64,000 nucleotides of DNA from Ursus arctos (GCF_023065955.2 NW_026623100.1:66468727-66532726); one strand, 5' to 3'. Positions 1 to 11,164 are shown, counted from the stretch's first letter. Notes: generated from the letters alone by a model not told the origin. Numbers and translations: made by a program.

Positions 1-724
1 AGTTCATATTTATTTTCTTAGCTTTACAGTCCTCTTGTAAAGGCAAGGCCTGGACTTGGTCATCCTTACCAAAGCAAACTAATTCTATTTGAGCAATTTA
101 CAATGAAATTTAGCCCAGGGCTGATAGCACAGACACCCCCTCCAGATGAATTGGAGGAAGCACAACAAAGTTTGGAGAGCAAGGGGCGTCTGACTCAAGT
201 GGCTCCGGAGGGGACCCGGCCTGGGTCCAGCTGATGCTAACTGATCCAGCACAATGCACAGTACTTGCTGGGTAGGGTGGGGAAGAGGAGGAATTTAAAA
301 TATATAGTTTCTGCCATCAAGGAACTTACTCTCTAGTTGGGACTGACACATATTTAAAGTTGATGATGCATCACAATGAGACAAAGGTGTCCATAAGCCT
401 GAAGAAATCTCTAGGACTTCAGTGAGTCCAGGAAGGCTTCCTGGAAGAGGGAAGACCTGAGCTGGATCTCTAGGGCTGGAGAGAGCTGGTAAGTGCAGGT
501 GAATCCACAGAAGGAAAAAACAACAAGTCTTCAAAGGGAGAAAAATTGAAGAAAACCGAAAAGATTCCATCTTCCCTTTTCCGTTCTTTCTCGTTTCTAA
601 TTTTAAAAGGACTCCATGCTCACGTGTATACATTTGTAAAATAGGAAGAAATAAAAATGAATGTAAATATCACATAATCACACTATTTGTGATTAACTAT
701 TAAAATTTTAGCGCATTTGTGGTA
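1..724. other. non-coding stretch with one ancient repeat trace
   Basis: No gene or clear exon is visible. Around 240-360 the text resembles an old mammalian repeat whose copies typically contain 'aaggaacttactctctag'-like wording. Similar wording recurs in this window near 3,740, 18,110, 30,450 and 56,790. The remainder is AT-rich unique sequence. Confidence 0.4.
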
Positions 725-825
725 AGTATTCATGTGGCTAGAAGATTCCCAGACAGCACAGAGATAATGGAGCCTTTCCATCATCACAGAAAGTTCTATT
801 AGGCAGCACTACACTAGAATATTTT
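725..825 (+). repeat. hAT-type DNA transposon remnant (possible)
   Basis: The words 'catgtggctagaag', 'ccagacagcacagag' and 'cagaaagttctattaggcag' match, from memory, a short non-autonomous hAT-like mammalian repeat. A second diverged copy seems present near 6,835-6,985. Family assignment is tentative. Confidence 0.35.
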
Positions 826-929
826 TGTACTGCCTTTTCTCAGATCAGTTCATCTGTGTTAGAGAATGTGGATATCTTAATTTGATGGGTCATAATGTTC
901 CACGAAAATTCTTGAATGTACAATTGTAT

Positions 930-1265
930 GTTCTTTTTATTTTTCACAAGTAATTGTTGCTCTGCTCATTTCTTTTTCAATTTCCCATAAAGTTTGTTGT
1001 TTCCAAAAAAAAAAATTAGTGTATTTGTTTCCGTGTTTGTGCGTATTTTTAAATATAAGCATAAAATTGGGATCAAACAGTATAGTGTTAAATCCTTTCT
1101 TCTTTTTGTACTGTATCTACCTTCCCACTCAGTATTTTCCAGAACCTCATTTTCATAGCTACTCACCACTCCACCTTTTGACCAGACTTTGATTTATTTA
1201 ATCATTTCTCCCAGTCGTTTCTAATTTTTCATTATCCTGAATGATGCGGCAATTTGCCCTTGATA
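930..1265 (-). repeat. old LINE 3'-end-like fragment
   Basis: AT-rich text with 'atttatttaatcatttctccc' style wording followed by 'ctgaatgatgcggcaa' resembles the antisense 3' end of an old L1M/L1ME element. It is strongly diverged, and no ORF2 is recognisable. Confidence 0.35.
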
Positions 1266-1806
1266 ATTAAAGCCAGGAACCATGCAGGGAGAGCCTGATT
1301 TGATTTATTGGGGATCAGGAAATCAAATGGTGACCTGTGGCTGCCAGACTTGTGGCCCAGTACAGGGGGCGCCTGAAGGGTCCAGCACCTGTCTCTCGCT
1401 GTCCAGGAAGATTCGGGAGCAAAGAGACCATGAAGATGTGCTAATGAAAATGAGCTTGAGGAAGGAGGCAGGGTCCAAGTTTCCAGACATATTTTATTGG
1501 GAATGGAATTAAATAGCAAATGAATTGTCCCTGGGGAGACAGTTTGGACCAAACCATGTCTGACAAACCAGTAGCTGTCAGCAGCCTGACCTTTCTGAGC
1601 CCCCCACGTTTCCAACATGCTCACTGCTTTCCGGCCAATCTTGGTTAATCTGATTGCCACCTTAATTGAGGTTGGGGATGAAAAAAAAAAAGAAATGTGT
1701 CCAGTTGATTTCGTGTCAAGGCTTCCATTCTTTACTAACTGTAAGCTCCCCTGGGCTTTGGTATTGCTCTTCCATTAGTGAGAAATTCATTAAAATAACA
1801 GACTGT
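1266..1806. other. unique non-coding stretch
   Basis: No repeat family or exon is recognised. There is a 12-base A run at about 1,681. An open frame of 142 codons on the minus strand here has no recognisable domain and is treated as chance. Confidence 0.4.
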
Positions 1807-2032
1807 GGGGCGCCTGGGTGACTCAGTCGGTTGAGTGTCAGACTCTTGGTTTGGCTCAGGTCATGATCTCAGGGTCGTGAGATCAAGCCCCCAGGTCAGG
1901 CTCTGTGCTGGGCGTGGAGCATGCTTAAGATTCTCTCTCTCCCTCTGCCCTTCTTCCCCCCACAACCCCACAGCTCACACTCTCTCCATCTCTCTCTCTA
2001 AAAAAAATAATACTAATAAGTAAAAATAAACA
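1807..2032 (+). repeat. CAN-SINE (older subtype)
   Basis: A tRNA-derived head (gcgcctgggtgactcagtcgg) is followed by 'ggctcaggtcatgatctcag', a long C/T-rich stretch and an A-rich tail. The middle contains 'ggagcatgcttaagattctc', so it is an older subtype than the copies with the tgttccctctctcgctgg middle. Clear flanking duplications were not found. Confidence 0.9.
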
Positions 2033-2094
2033 GAATGCTTTTCTATTCTTTGTCTCTTCGAGCACTGACAGTAGGAAAAATTTATCCCAACTAT

Positions 2095-2290
2095 TTTCAG
2101 GAGCCAGACAGCCTGCAGTCTGACCCCAGTTCCAGGTCTCACCAGCTGTGCACACTTAGGCAAGGTATTCAAGCTCTCTGTGCCTCCAGCAACCCATCTG
2201 CAAGAAATGGGCAAAACAGAACCACTTCTGTGAAGTCTTCCTAGCATATAATAAGCAGTTAGATACTATTAACTATTATCATCATTAATA
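2095..2290 (+). repeat. MIR SINE remnant
   Basis: Sense-strand MIR hallmarks appear in order: 'gagccagacagcctgcag', 'cagctgtgcacacttaggca', 'ctctctgtgcctcc', 'catctgcaagaaatggg', and an AT-rich end with 'taataagcagt'. Confidence 0.75.
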
Positions 2291-2514
2291 TTAATCTAAT
2301 AATAACTATTAAAATCTCTTTCCCAGCTTAGGAGAGAGAAGGCAAGACAGAATAAAATGGAATTTCAGAGCAAAATGACCCTGACAGTCTCTTGGTTTTA
2401 TTTTATACTTGGAGCATGAAGTAAAACACAGACAAGTGTTTAGAGATTTAAATCCAAATCTAGGTAGAGACACATCAGCTCTCGGATACCCAAGGACAAA
2501 GCTCCACTGAGCAG

Positions 2515-2710
2515 CTGCTACCATGTTTCGAGCCTGTCTGGACCAGGTGCTATGCTGTGTCTCACTTGCATTTGTCTGTTTCATCTTTACAGAAAAGTCT
2601 ATGAGGTTGATGTAATCATCCTTGTTTTAAAGACGGCACCATCCCCAGGCTCATCCAATACGGTGACTTGTTGAAATCAACGCATGGAGGTCTGCCCTCA
2701 GATACCCTTA
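2515..2710 (-). repeat. MIR SINE remnant, antisense
   Basis: Antisense MIR order: 'accaggtgctatgctgtg', then 'tctatgaggttgatgtaatc', then 'gacttgttgaaatcaa'. Heavily diverged. Confidence 0.55.
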
Positions 2711-2954
2711 AATCCCTGATAGGCAAAAATAGAAATAAAAATATATTCGACAGGAACATGGAACATATAATCAGGATCATACTAATTAAATGTTGCACAT
2801 ACACAGAGCAGGACTGCAGAGGCAACAAGAGATGGGATGGAAAAGTAATTTTGAGAGGAGACCAAATTTGAACACTATTTAAAAGAGAAGGATTCCACTG
2901 AATTGTGAGAAAAAGAGGGCTTTCCATGTATCGGTGGGGTAGAAAGGACACACT

Positions 2955-3130
2955 GGCATTTCCTGAGCGCCGATGATATCACGTGCGTAGGTCAAGCACT
3001 TCATACTTGAACAAGAATCCCATGAGGTTAGTATTGTCACTTTCCGGAGGAGCAAACCAGAGCTCAGAGAGGTTAATGAATTTGACCAAGACCACACAGG
3101 GAGCAAGGAACAGAGTCAGGAACAGAGCAA
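2955..3130 (-). repeat. MIR SINE remnant, antisense
   Basis: Contains 'cccatgaggttagtattgtc', 'gagctcagagaggttaatga' and 'gaccacacagggagcaagg' in the order expected for an antisense MIR. Confidence 0.75.
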
Positions 3131-3645
3131 GAGAGGCCCTCTAACTTCAAAGCATGGATGTGTATAAAGATTTGAAGTGAAAGTAAAGATGTCAGGCAAG
3201 TGTATGAAGAAAATGTGCCCAGGTAGAAGAAGATAATTTTCAAGGTGGATTATTTTTTTAAGTTATAGGTAACTCACGATGAAATCTGAACTAGCTCTGT
3301 GGATGGTGCCAATGTCCGTTTCCTGGTATTGATGCTCAACGATAGTTATGCAAGAAGCAAACACTGGGGGTGGTGGGGGACGGGTTTCCCAGTGCATTTC
3401 TTTGCAACGACCTGTGAATACATTTTTCAAAATAAGAAGTTTTTTAAAAGTTGGCATGTAATAACAAAGACAAAGGCACTTGCTTTGAGCGGAGGTGGTA
3501 ATACGCAGAGGACCTTGACACAGGACTCTGATCTGCTCCCAGGGGCACAAGACCAATATCACCCCAGAGCCTCTCCCACTGCCCCTTTGAATGACCAGCC
3601 AGCCCCATGCTAGCTTGGCTACCACTGGAAGGAGAAATAGGCTTG
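3131..3645. other. unique non-coding stretch
   Basis: No recognised repeat, exon or RNA gene. A minus-strand open frame of 187 codons runs across 3,263-3,826, but it extends into an ancient repeat and has no recognisable domain. Confidence 0.4.
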
Positions 3646-3800
3646 TCCACATACATGGAGCACCTATTATGGGCCCCCACCGTGCCAAAGGCTGCCTGGG
3701 TATACGGGGTGCTAACAAGACACAGGTCTGGTTTTCAGAACTCTTACAGTCTATTGGAGAGAAAGGCACAAGTAATAAAATGTAAGCCAGCCTGGGTGGA
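3646..3800 (+). repeat. ancient mammalian interspersed repeat
   Basis: 'ggagcacctattatgggc', 'ggggtgctaacaagac' and 'aactcttacagtctattgg' follow the order of a widespread old mammalian repeat that I cannot name with confidence. Confidence 0.5.
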
Positions 3801-3984
3801 CTGAGGTTTCTCAAGCAAAGTTGCATGTGTTACAGCAATTCAGAGAAGACTGAATTAGGCTGGGTTGGTTAAGGAAGATTAATTCTCTGGGGGAGGGAGA
3901 ATTTAGGCAAAGCCTTGGAGGATGTGGGCCTAGCAGGTACTCACTCCAAATAGAAATTGTGTCATAAAATAGCCACCATTTTGT

Positions 3985-4150
3985 ATTTTATAGCATAGAA
4001 AGAGCTTTGGAATTAAGCAAAATCAGGACTATGAACTAAGTGACCTTGGACAGGTCATCCAAGCCTCTGCTGGTTTCCTAGTCTGTGGGAGATGAACAAA
4101 ATACCTAGCAGGAGCTGGTACACAGCAGGTGTTGCATAAATGTGTGCTGT
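3985..4150 (+). repeat. MIR SINE remnant
   Basis: Sense MIR wording: 'agtgaccttggacaggtcat', 'gcctctgctggtttcctag', 'gagctggtacacagcaggtg'. Confidence 0.7.
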
Positions 4151-4400
4151 CTGGTCCCCTTATTTCATAAGCATTTTTCCTGCTGCTGAATTGTCATCAT
4201 AATCATCATTGTTAATGTGACTCAAAATCCCAGTGAGGAGAGCTATAATCATTTGCTGACCTTTTCCATATTATTTGACATTTATCTTGTTGCCATGTTC
4301 ATGCTATTAGAAATAACGCTAGGATGAATGTGGCTACATTGCAGCTTTTTTCATTTTCTGGATTATTTCCTTAGGACAGAGTTCCAGAAATTGAGGAAGT
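4151..4400 (-). repeat. old LINE-like fragment
   Basis: 'gaaataacgctaggatgaatg' followed by 'ggattatttccttaggacag' resembles the antisense 3' region of an old L1. It is diverged and has no coding content. Confidence 0.4.
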
Positions 4401-5470
4401 CTCTCGTAGGTGAGGGGGAGATACCTGAGGGTTTGTTGAAAAGCAGGGGTGAGAGGGTGAGAATCGTGTACTGGGAAGACCAACAAGAGTAACCCGGACG
4501 GTCGAAGTTGAGTTTGGAGAGAATGGAAGAAGGGAGGCCATCGAGAAAAGGAGCAGGAGCCAAAGCTTAGGACAAGACGGGCCAGGGTCAGGGTGAGAAC
4601 GAAAGAGAAGCAAGGGCCCGATGGGTCACAGCCTAAGCAAGAACAGCCCATGGCCCAGGGTTATGGCAGAGAGATGGAGGCCAAAGCCCAGTGCCGGCAA
4701 CTAGCGACCAAAATAGGGACCCCCGCCCCCAATGGCGCTTCAGTAGCCACATCGGTCCTGGAGATGGGGTGAGAAACTCAGCCACTGAGGTTGATTTGCA
4801 CCAAATCAGAGTGACATGCAAGATGCGGGATCGGCCGTGACAAAGAAGGTCAGTTGAGGCCAGAGTCTGAACACTGACCAGTAAAATCAATACACTGAAA
4901 GCTGATACAAATCTGGAGAGAAAACAATGGAGAGGAGCTTTCCAGCACCGGCTCTCCTGTTTTCCAGATGTCTGCGAATCACAGGCACAGGATACAGGCT
5001 CACCACGATATTTGTAAACAAAGGAACTCGGAGGGAAACGTAGCCAGCTGGCTGGAACGTACTCGAAGAAGGAACATAAGTGCAAACCTCACTGGCATAA
5101 TTCTGAAGACTCGGTGACAACCTGGAAACATTGTACAATGGGGTGTTTAGTGAGAAAGGTGTATGCTGAAGTTGTGTTCACAGGACGGCCCAAACTATGG
5201 CAACTGAGGTTAAATCAGGACAGAAGATGTTCAGGAAAGGAAACAGCTTGACCTGTTGGGGGTATCAAATCACAGTGAACTTTCTCCTTTGTTTTCATGC
5301 CCAGGAACACTGGATATTGCATTCTTTCCCCCAGTTCCGCTTGTCTGCAAGCCTGATTAGCAGGCTCTGTTCCCTCCGAGCCGCTGCTCTCCTTCCCTGT
5401 TCTCACTTCCGTCCCTTTCTCCTTTCCTGGTTCTTGGTTGGGACGACGGCCCATTCTCTCTCTTGGCTAT
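4401..5470. other. unique non-coding stretch
   Basis: No repeat family, exon or RNA gene recognised over about 1 kb. Several overlapping minus-strand open frames of 66-150 codons exist here without recognisable domains. Confidence 0.4.
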
Positions 5471-5656
5471 GGAGGGGCATTTCTTTTTCTTCTTTCCTTC
5501 CTTCCTTCCTTCCTTCCTTCCTTCCTTCCTTCCTTCCTCCCTTCCTTCCTTCCTTCCTTCCTTGTGTTATGTTAGTCACCATACAATACGTCATTAGTTT
5601 CTGATGTAGTGTTCCATGATCCATGTTTGCATATAACACCCAGAGGAGGGGCATTT
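5471..5656 (-). mobile_element. 5'-truncated young L1 stub with target-site duplication
   Basis: A 12-base direct repeat ggaggggcattt occurs at 5,471-5,482 and again at 5,645-5,656. Between the copies lie a pyrimidine tail, mostly (CTTC)n at 5,492-5,563, and about 80 bases beginning 'ttatgttagtcaccatacaa'. Those bases match, from memory, the antisense 3' end of carnivore-specific L1. The copy is therefore an extreme 5'-truncated L1 in minus orientation whose poly(A) tail has evolved into a (GAAG)n microsatellite. The same 3'-end motif recurs at 19,250. Confidence 0.8.
5492..5563. repeat. (CTTC)n microsatellite
   Basis: Near-perfect tetranucleotide run with one interruption (ctccc near 5,538). 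It sits at the poly(A) end of the truncated L1 and probably grew from that tail. Confidence 0.95.
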
Positions 5657-6834
5657 GTAATTTATAGGATGCTACCTGCTGTTCGCCACATCCAAGGTTA
5701 AACCTTAAAATCACTGGTAACCCCTGGTAACCACTGGGAAAAAAAAACCTAGTACAGAATCTTTAACAATTTTTATTTCAGCATGCTTTGAAATTAGGAA
5801 TAAAAACAAAAACAAAAAAAGCACTAGATACGATACACTGTGGTCACCAGAACAGGCAAAGGCCTCTCTCTTCACTTTAATTCACATGGACTCCTGGCTA
5901 TTCCCAAGGCCTCGGCCTCCTTTGCCTCACTTAGCAAATGACTCCCCGGTACAGATCGGACCATGAATCTTTGTTTTACTTGTTGCTCAACACCCAATTT
6001 TCAAGTGCAAATAGATGGCCTTCAAGCCCTGTTACCTTATTTTGTTCCCCAAGATGGGGATAATGACCGTGTTTTGAGAAATCTAACTCAAAAAGGAGGC
6101 ACTGAACATTCCAGGTTTTTCTCAAGCTCTGCATCGAACTCGGCTTGCTTATCTTGCTGAACGCTGCCTGTGTCATCTTCCAATTGTTATTAACGCCTCC
6201 GTATTTTCAGAGCGCATCGCAGCCTGTTTGATAAAATCTAGGCTTCAACTTCTCAGCATGGGCCGTGAAAACAAAGATCACAGTATTACACGGCTACCAG
6301 CTTCCTACAAAACAATAATAATATTAAGAAGAAGAAGAATGGCTCCTGGGCACTGTCTGCCGGTGCTGACCCTGCATACATGGTCCAGGAGAACCCGGCC
6401 TGGGAGAACCATGGGGAGAATATGGGTACTTTTCCTCCCCTTGGTTTAGAATTCCATTCTCAGTATCTGCAGCTGCCCAAATGCACAGGGAAGCAGATAC
6501 GATTGGTTTGGGGGCCTACATGTTCATTAAGAGGGAACCGGCTAAATGAACCAGTGAACCTCCAGGCGACAGACAGTAGGCAGAAGCTGAAATGAAGAGA
6601 GCGGGGCTCTGAGCGCGGCTCCCAGGAGCTCTCCAAACATACCGTCAATTCAAAAGGAGGCTGCAGAACACACATGGCATGATGCCACTTGCGTGAAACA
6701 CTCGCAGGCCAAACAAACTCGGCATGTGTGTGAATACGTGTCCAAAACAGGCTGCAAATGCACCCAGAAAGTCCGGCAAGGATCCCCACAGTGCAGGGTT
6801 GGCCACTCACCACCTGTGATTATTTAAATGAAAT
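5657..6834. other. unique non-coding stretch
   Basis: No repeat, exon or RNA gene recognised. Short purine runs occur at 5,740 and 5,800 and a small AAG-type run at 6,318-6,340. Confidence 0.4.
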
Positions 6835-6985
6835 AAAATTTAAAGCTCGGTTCCTCCGGCACAGCGGCCGCATTTCATGTGTTCAACAGCCACACGTGGC
6901 TAGTGGCTACGGGATCAAACAACACAGATATAAAACATTCGCATAACCACGGAAAGTTCCCCTGGACAGCTCTGACTTAGACCTT
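6835..6985 (+). repeat. hAT-type DNA transposon remnant (possible)
   Basis: 'cagccacacgtggctagtgg' followed by 'aacattcgcataaccacgga' matches, from memory, a short hAT-like mammalian repeat also suspected at 725-825. Confidence 0.4.
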
Positions 6986-7160
6986 GTAGTTTTTTTTTCA
7001 GTTTCCTTCCCCAACAAAAATGTTTCTGTATTATATAATACAAAACAGTGTGTTATGTATGGGTAATACACAAACATCCCTAATTTTCATGTTTCTTCCA
7101 TTTTCTCTTCAAAAGTGATAGGAAGAATTTTCTGTTCAAATATTTGGAATCCAAGAGTTT

Positions 7161-7169
7161 AAACACACA

Positions 7170-7204
<35 letters not shown>
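7161..7204. repeat. (CA)n microsatellite
   Basis: Dinucleotide tract of roughly 20 repeats with a gcgc interruption near 7,170. Flanked by unique sequence. Confidence 0.95.
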
Positions 7205-7206
<2 letters not shown>

Positions 7207-7756
7207 GCTGTTTTCTGCACTTGTTCAGCTTGGTTCTTGCGGGAATTTTGACACAAAGTTGTGAAAGAGCCAGGAGTCACGTCATCTATTCACACATGCA
7301 CACACCCATGCATGCCCCACAAACCCATCCAGTACATTAGACGGGTAGAAGATGAAAAGAAATAGAATGCCCGGGCTCCCGTGCCCTTGGAGTGAAAGCC
7401 TGTGCACAAGCTGACTTCAGAAAAGTTAATATGAGCATCCCTGGAGTCAGAGAGCCAGCGTGGGGGGACTTCCGAGGGTGGAGATGTCGTTTCAGTTTAG
7501 ACGCGTCCCAACAGAAATGAGGCACAGATACAATGTTGACAAATAAGAGAAGGGAGGGCATTCCAGGCAGCGGAAACAGCATCAGTGGAAGCTGGGAGGA
7601 GCCAAGTCCAAGGGAGCGTTGGGAGAGAGGTCATTGGCCCGTCTGTCTGGGGCAGTGTTCATGCAGCTCGAGTGTTAGGGAAGGGCCAGGTGGTGAAGTG
7701 CCCGCAGATGGCAAGAGGAGAACTGTCATTATTAGTAAATGACAGTCTCAAAACCT
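7205..7756. other. mostly unique stretch, possible old repeat trace
   Basis: The segment around 7,550-7,620 ('gggcattccaggcagcgga') resembles a common old mammalian repeat that I cannot name. Nothing else recognised. Confidence 0.35.
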
Positions 7757-7857
7757 CCTCCCCTTTTTGGTCGTCTCCACACCCAACATGGAGCTCAAAC
7801 TCGCAACCCCAAGATCAAGATCACGTGCTCTACCAGCTCAGCCAGCCAGGCACCCCT
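7757..7857 (-). repeat. CAN-SINE fragment, antisense
   Basis: 'cacacccaacatggagctca', 'aaccccaagatcaagatcac' and 'ccagccaggcacccc' form an old antisense CAN-SINE without the long C/T-rich middle. Confidence 0.85.
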
Positions 7858-8695
7858 CGACCACACCCTGTTGTGCCGAAGAATGTGTAAGGAATCTGCT
7901 TCCAATGGACAATACACAGACGGAGTGTGGTCTGCCTCTCCCTCTGCCACTGGGAATGAGACCCTGCTAGCGGAGGATCAAGACAAGGGGTGAGCCCCCA
8001 GTGCCCACTTGGAGATGTGACGAAAGAATGTAAGGGAGTCACACTGGGTGAGTGTGTGACGGGGCGGCCAAGGCAAATTCAGTCTCTCGCCACAGTGGAG
8101 TGGTGAGTAGGTAAAAAGGGGACTCAGGAGGAAGGAAGGGCTTCTGTTTGGTGGCTCACCAGCCCTGGAGCGAGTGATGACATTTGGGATCAGGGTGGGG
8201 GACCAGGGATGATGTGGGCAAAAGGTGAGCTCCCTTAGGCCTCTCTCCCTCTCTTTTCCTGTGGGGGTCACAAGGGGAGGTGACAGCTGAAGGGGAGGAG
8301 AGAGGCTTTCAGGAGAGACATTTGGAGACAAGCAAGGGCAGAGCTTCCCGGCATCTGCACAGTGACGGGCAAGGATGCCTGCCATCAGACGAAGGTGAGC
8401 ACCCAGGGGCCACCTGTCATGGCACTTTGGGGGTGAAGGGAGTTCCAAGAAGTGCAAACGGTCAAGATAGGAAAACCTGAATGCTGAGAGGACTGGGAAG
8501 GCATGTGGCTTTCCGGATAGGTTTTCTGCAGAGAGTGGATAGTGGGATCTTGAATAGAATGGGTCAGTGGACAGCCACCATGGAGGGAGGAGGAGAGGTG
8601 TAATGTCAGCTTCCATCGCTTCTGGTTTAGAAGCATCTAGAATATGACATGAGTCATTTTATTTAAAAAGAGCAAAGGTAATGCTTGGTCTGTCT
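7858..8695. other. unique GC-moderate stretch
   Basis: Purine-rich plus strand with no recognised repeat. A minus-strand open frame of 212 codons (7,978-8,616) spans it. Its translation is Pro/Ser/Leu-rich with no domain I recognise, so it is not called as a gene. Confidence 0.4.
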
Positions 8696-8699
8696 ATGC

Positions 8700-8875
8700 A
8701 TCCATGATGGCGGACACGTTGCCTAGGCAGCTCACCACCCCCGCTGCCAGGCGTGCGTACTTGAGGACGCCCAGGCCATATCCAGTATCAGCGACATGGG
8801 CCCCTGCGCGCAGGGGGCCAACTTCTGAGGTGGCCCTCACACCTCGTGCTTCGAGAGTGGCCTCAGGACCCTAGA
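8700..8875. other. short CpG-rich patch
   Basis: About ten CpG dinucleotides lie in roughly 170 bases (for example ggcgtgcgtac, gcgcgcaggg) inside otherwise CpG-poor, AT-richer DNA. No repeat head or tail is recognised. It could be a small retrocopy, a regulatory patch or a relic. No function is assigned. Confidence 0.4.
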
Positions 8876-10055
8876 CATATTTCATAGCTTTGATGGTAGA
8901 ATTATTGTTGATGGAGCACTGTTGCTCTTTCATGATTCACTTAATACTTTATAAGCATTGTTTATCAGTTTAAGTAGTGTCCCGGTTACATTTGTGGAAG
9001 AAAGTGTTTTGTGGCCCTTTGAAGCCCAGGGAATCCTAATCAATGAGAGCAAAGGGGGGAAAAGTTAATCCTTATATGTATAGCTGTTTGTAAGATGTTC
9101 TGAGCTCACTGTGGGAATTCACTCATCTGAAAATAGCACATTGAGGCATTTGATTCTTTTTTTTTTTTTTTAAGGACATTTGAACTATGGGGGATAAGAA
9201 GCCTTCCAATAAATAAGTCCTGCCCTCAAAAAGCTTACAGAGCAGTCAGTAGACTCTATCACATGAACACAGTAGAGTGTTAGAAATTTCACTGGCAATT
9301 TGTTTTAAGTTTGGAGCTAAGAACTAGAAACCAGGACTTAGGATTTACAACACACGTATGCCTTCCCCATTCCCATAATATGTCCAGCTTCCTACTGTGG
9401 CCACCAGGCAGCCTATAAAAAGCAGGGTTACTCACCTCCAGCTTTCCAAATGAACACACGGTATCAAATATAGAAACCAGAGGAAGCTTCATTGTTACGG
9501 AGCCAAACTGATTGAGAGCAAGCGTGAGTGCTCCAAATACATAGAGGAACTAGCAGATTTAAGATGCAGACTCTTACGGGCTATGAATCCAAGATCAATC
9601 ACTTAAGAGTCCAAATATATAATCAGAGAGTCTGTCACAGCACGAGCTGTTGGTGCCAGAACCCAAAATCGGCACCATGCCCAGAGCTGCTAAAAAATAA
9701 AGCCAGGACCAGGGTGGTCGCGGTGCCAGAGGGAAATTTCAGAAGCAACACTTTTGAAATGCAAAACAGAATCAGGAGCAAGTACCAGAATTCTGCAAAA
9801 ATGCAAAACAAGTACTAGGTTGAGTCATACTAAAAATGCCAAGTAAGCAGCAGGCCAAGCACAGCCAAGACCCATTTTTAATGAAGCAGCTCTACCGCGC
9901 ATGGGTGTTCCGGACGTACCAGCGCGAGGAAGCAAGTCCCTCCAGCAGGTTCTGGCCTCTGCAAGAAGCAAAAGGCAGGTGGACTGAGAAGGCAGCTCAG
10001 CCGAGCGCGTGCGTCTCTGAAAGCAGAAACCCAGCTGGAAAGGAAAAGCTCCTTC
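8876..10055. other. unique non-coding stretch
   Basis: T run of about 15 bases near 9,160. Weak ancient-repeat wording at 9,215-9,290 ('cctgccctcaaaaagcttac'). No exon or RNA gene recognised. Confidence 0.4.
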
Positions 10056-10195
10056 GAAAGCTCTCAATGCGGAGTGAGGAATGCCTCCCTGGAACACTAT
10101 CCTCGGGGCCCCGTTACTGCTATGTGAAAGCTCTCAATGCGGAGTGAGGAATGCCCCCCTGGAACACTATCCTCGGGGCCCCGTTACTGCTATGT
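10056..10195 (+). repeat. 70-bp tandem duplication (two copies)
   Basis: The unit at 10,056-10,125 (beginning gaaagctctcaatgcgg, ending gttactgctatgt) is repeated immediately at 10,126-10,195. I see a single difference, T versus C at unit position 31. The near-identity points to a recent local duplication or to an assembly artefact. No coding role is apparent. Confidence 0.95.
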
Positions 10196-10249
10196 TTTCA
10201 TTACAAAGGTTGTCGGTAGTAAATTATGACCTCACCTGTTAATCAGCTG

Positions 10250-10450
10250 GCATTCAGCTCTCGTTATGTGTCAGGAACTGTAAAGAGGTCTGAACGCATT
10301 ACTTTATGTAATCTTCCCAACAATATTCGGGGGGGTCTACTGTCCGCATCTTACAGATGAGGAAAACTGAGGCTTAGAGCAGTTAAGCAACTATCCAAAG
10401 TCACACAACTGTTAGGTGAGGTAGCTGGAACTCAAACCCAGGCTGCTCAC
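10250..10450 (-). repeat. MIR SINE remnant, antisense
   Basis: Clear antisense MIR: 'cttacagatgaggaaaactg', 'gaggcttagagcagttaag', 'aaagtcacacaactgttagg', 'ctcaaacccaggctgc'. Confidence 0.9.
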
Positions 10451-10679
10451 ACTTGACCCTGGCCTGCCAAGGGGACACTGAGATTCATTCCTTTCCATGT
10501 GTCATTAGAAAAAAAAAAATTAGCCAGGAAGTTATAGGTCTTTGTAGAGAGATGTCACAAGCCAGCACATTACTGAGAATTCTTAAGAACAGGTGAATAA
10601 TAAGGCCATTCAAGGCTCACAAGTCTTCGGCAAAAGACAGGACTGTGGGCTGTGAGGTCACAGCAGCCCCACGGAGGAA

Positions 10680-11160
10680 ATGGAAAAATCAATCCTGTAC
10701 ACACGCCCGGCCCCGCTCAGCCGTCAGCCAGGCCTATGTTGGTGCTGAGACGGTACTGTAGACCTGGTCAAGCCAGGCTTTATTTTGTCACTCAAAGTCC
10801 CAGAGAATGCCAATAGCAGTGCTCAGAAGGCCTTACACCAGATGGCCCTGCTCTGTGGGCCCTCTGCCCACCGCCCTGCCGGCACCATCAGCTCCCCAGC
10901 TGCCAGCGACGAGCTGGACTTCCCGGGGCGGCTTCCTCCACTCTCCGCTCAGCACGGAAGCTGTCTAGCAGCATAACCCCCCTGACCAGCAGCTCTCAAT
11001 GGCCGCTTTTCCTGGGGTGCTGGGGACCATCTGGGGCTGTGGCTAAGATCCCTGGTGCCGGCTGGCACAGGTCCTTGGCTGTCTCCCGGCACGCCGACTT
11101 GCCAGCGATGCAACACAGACCCGCTATTGTTTGCGTGCGTGTTTTCTTCTCCCGGGTTTC
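10680..11160. other. moderately CpG/GC-rich stretch
   Basis: GC content and CpG count rise here (cacgcccggccccgctcagc; cttcccggggcggcttcc; cccggcacgccgacttgcc) without a recognisable repeat. It is weaker than the 24.8-25.9 kb island and has no clear donor site or reading frame. It may be a distal regulatory element or a decayed island. Confidence 0.35.
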
Positions 11161-11164
11161 CTAT

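Noticed and set aside
3263..3826. 187-codon minus-strand open frame
   Set aside because: Extends through an ancient interspersed repeat and carries no recognised domain.
7978..8616. 212-codon minus-strand open frame
   Set aside because: No recognisable domain, no promoter or splice context, and the translation looks like the complement of a purine-rich non-coding strand.
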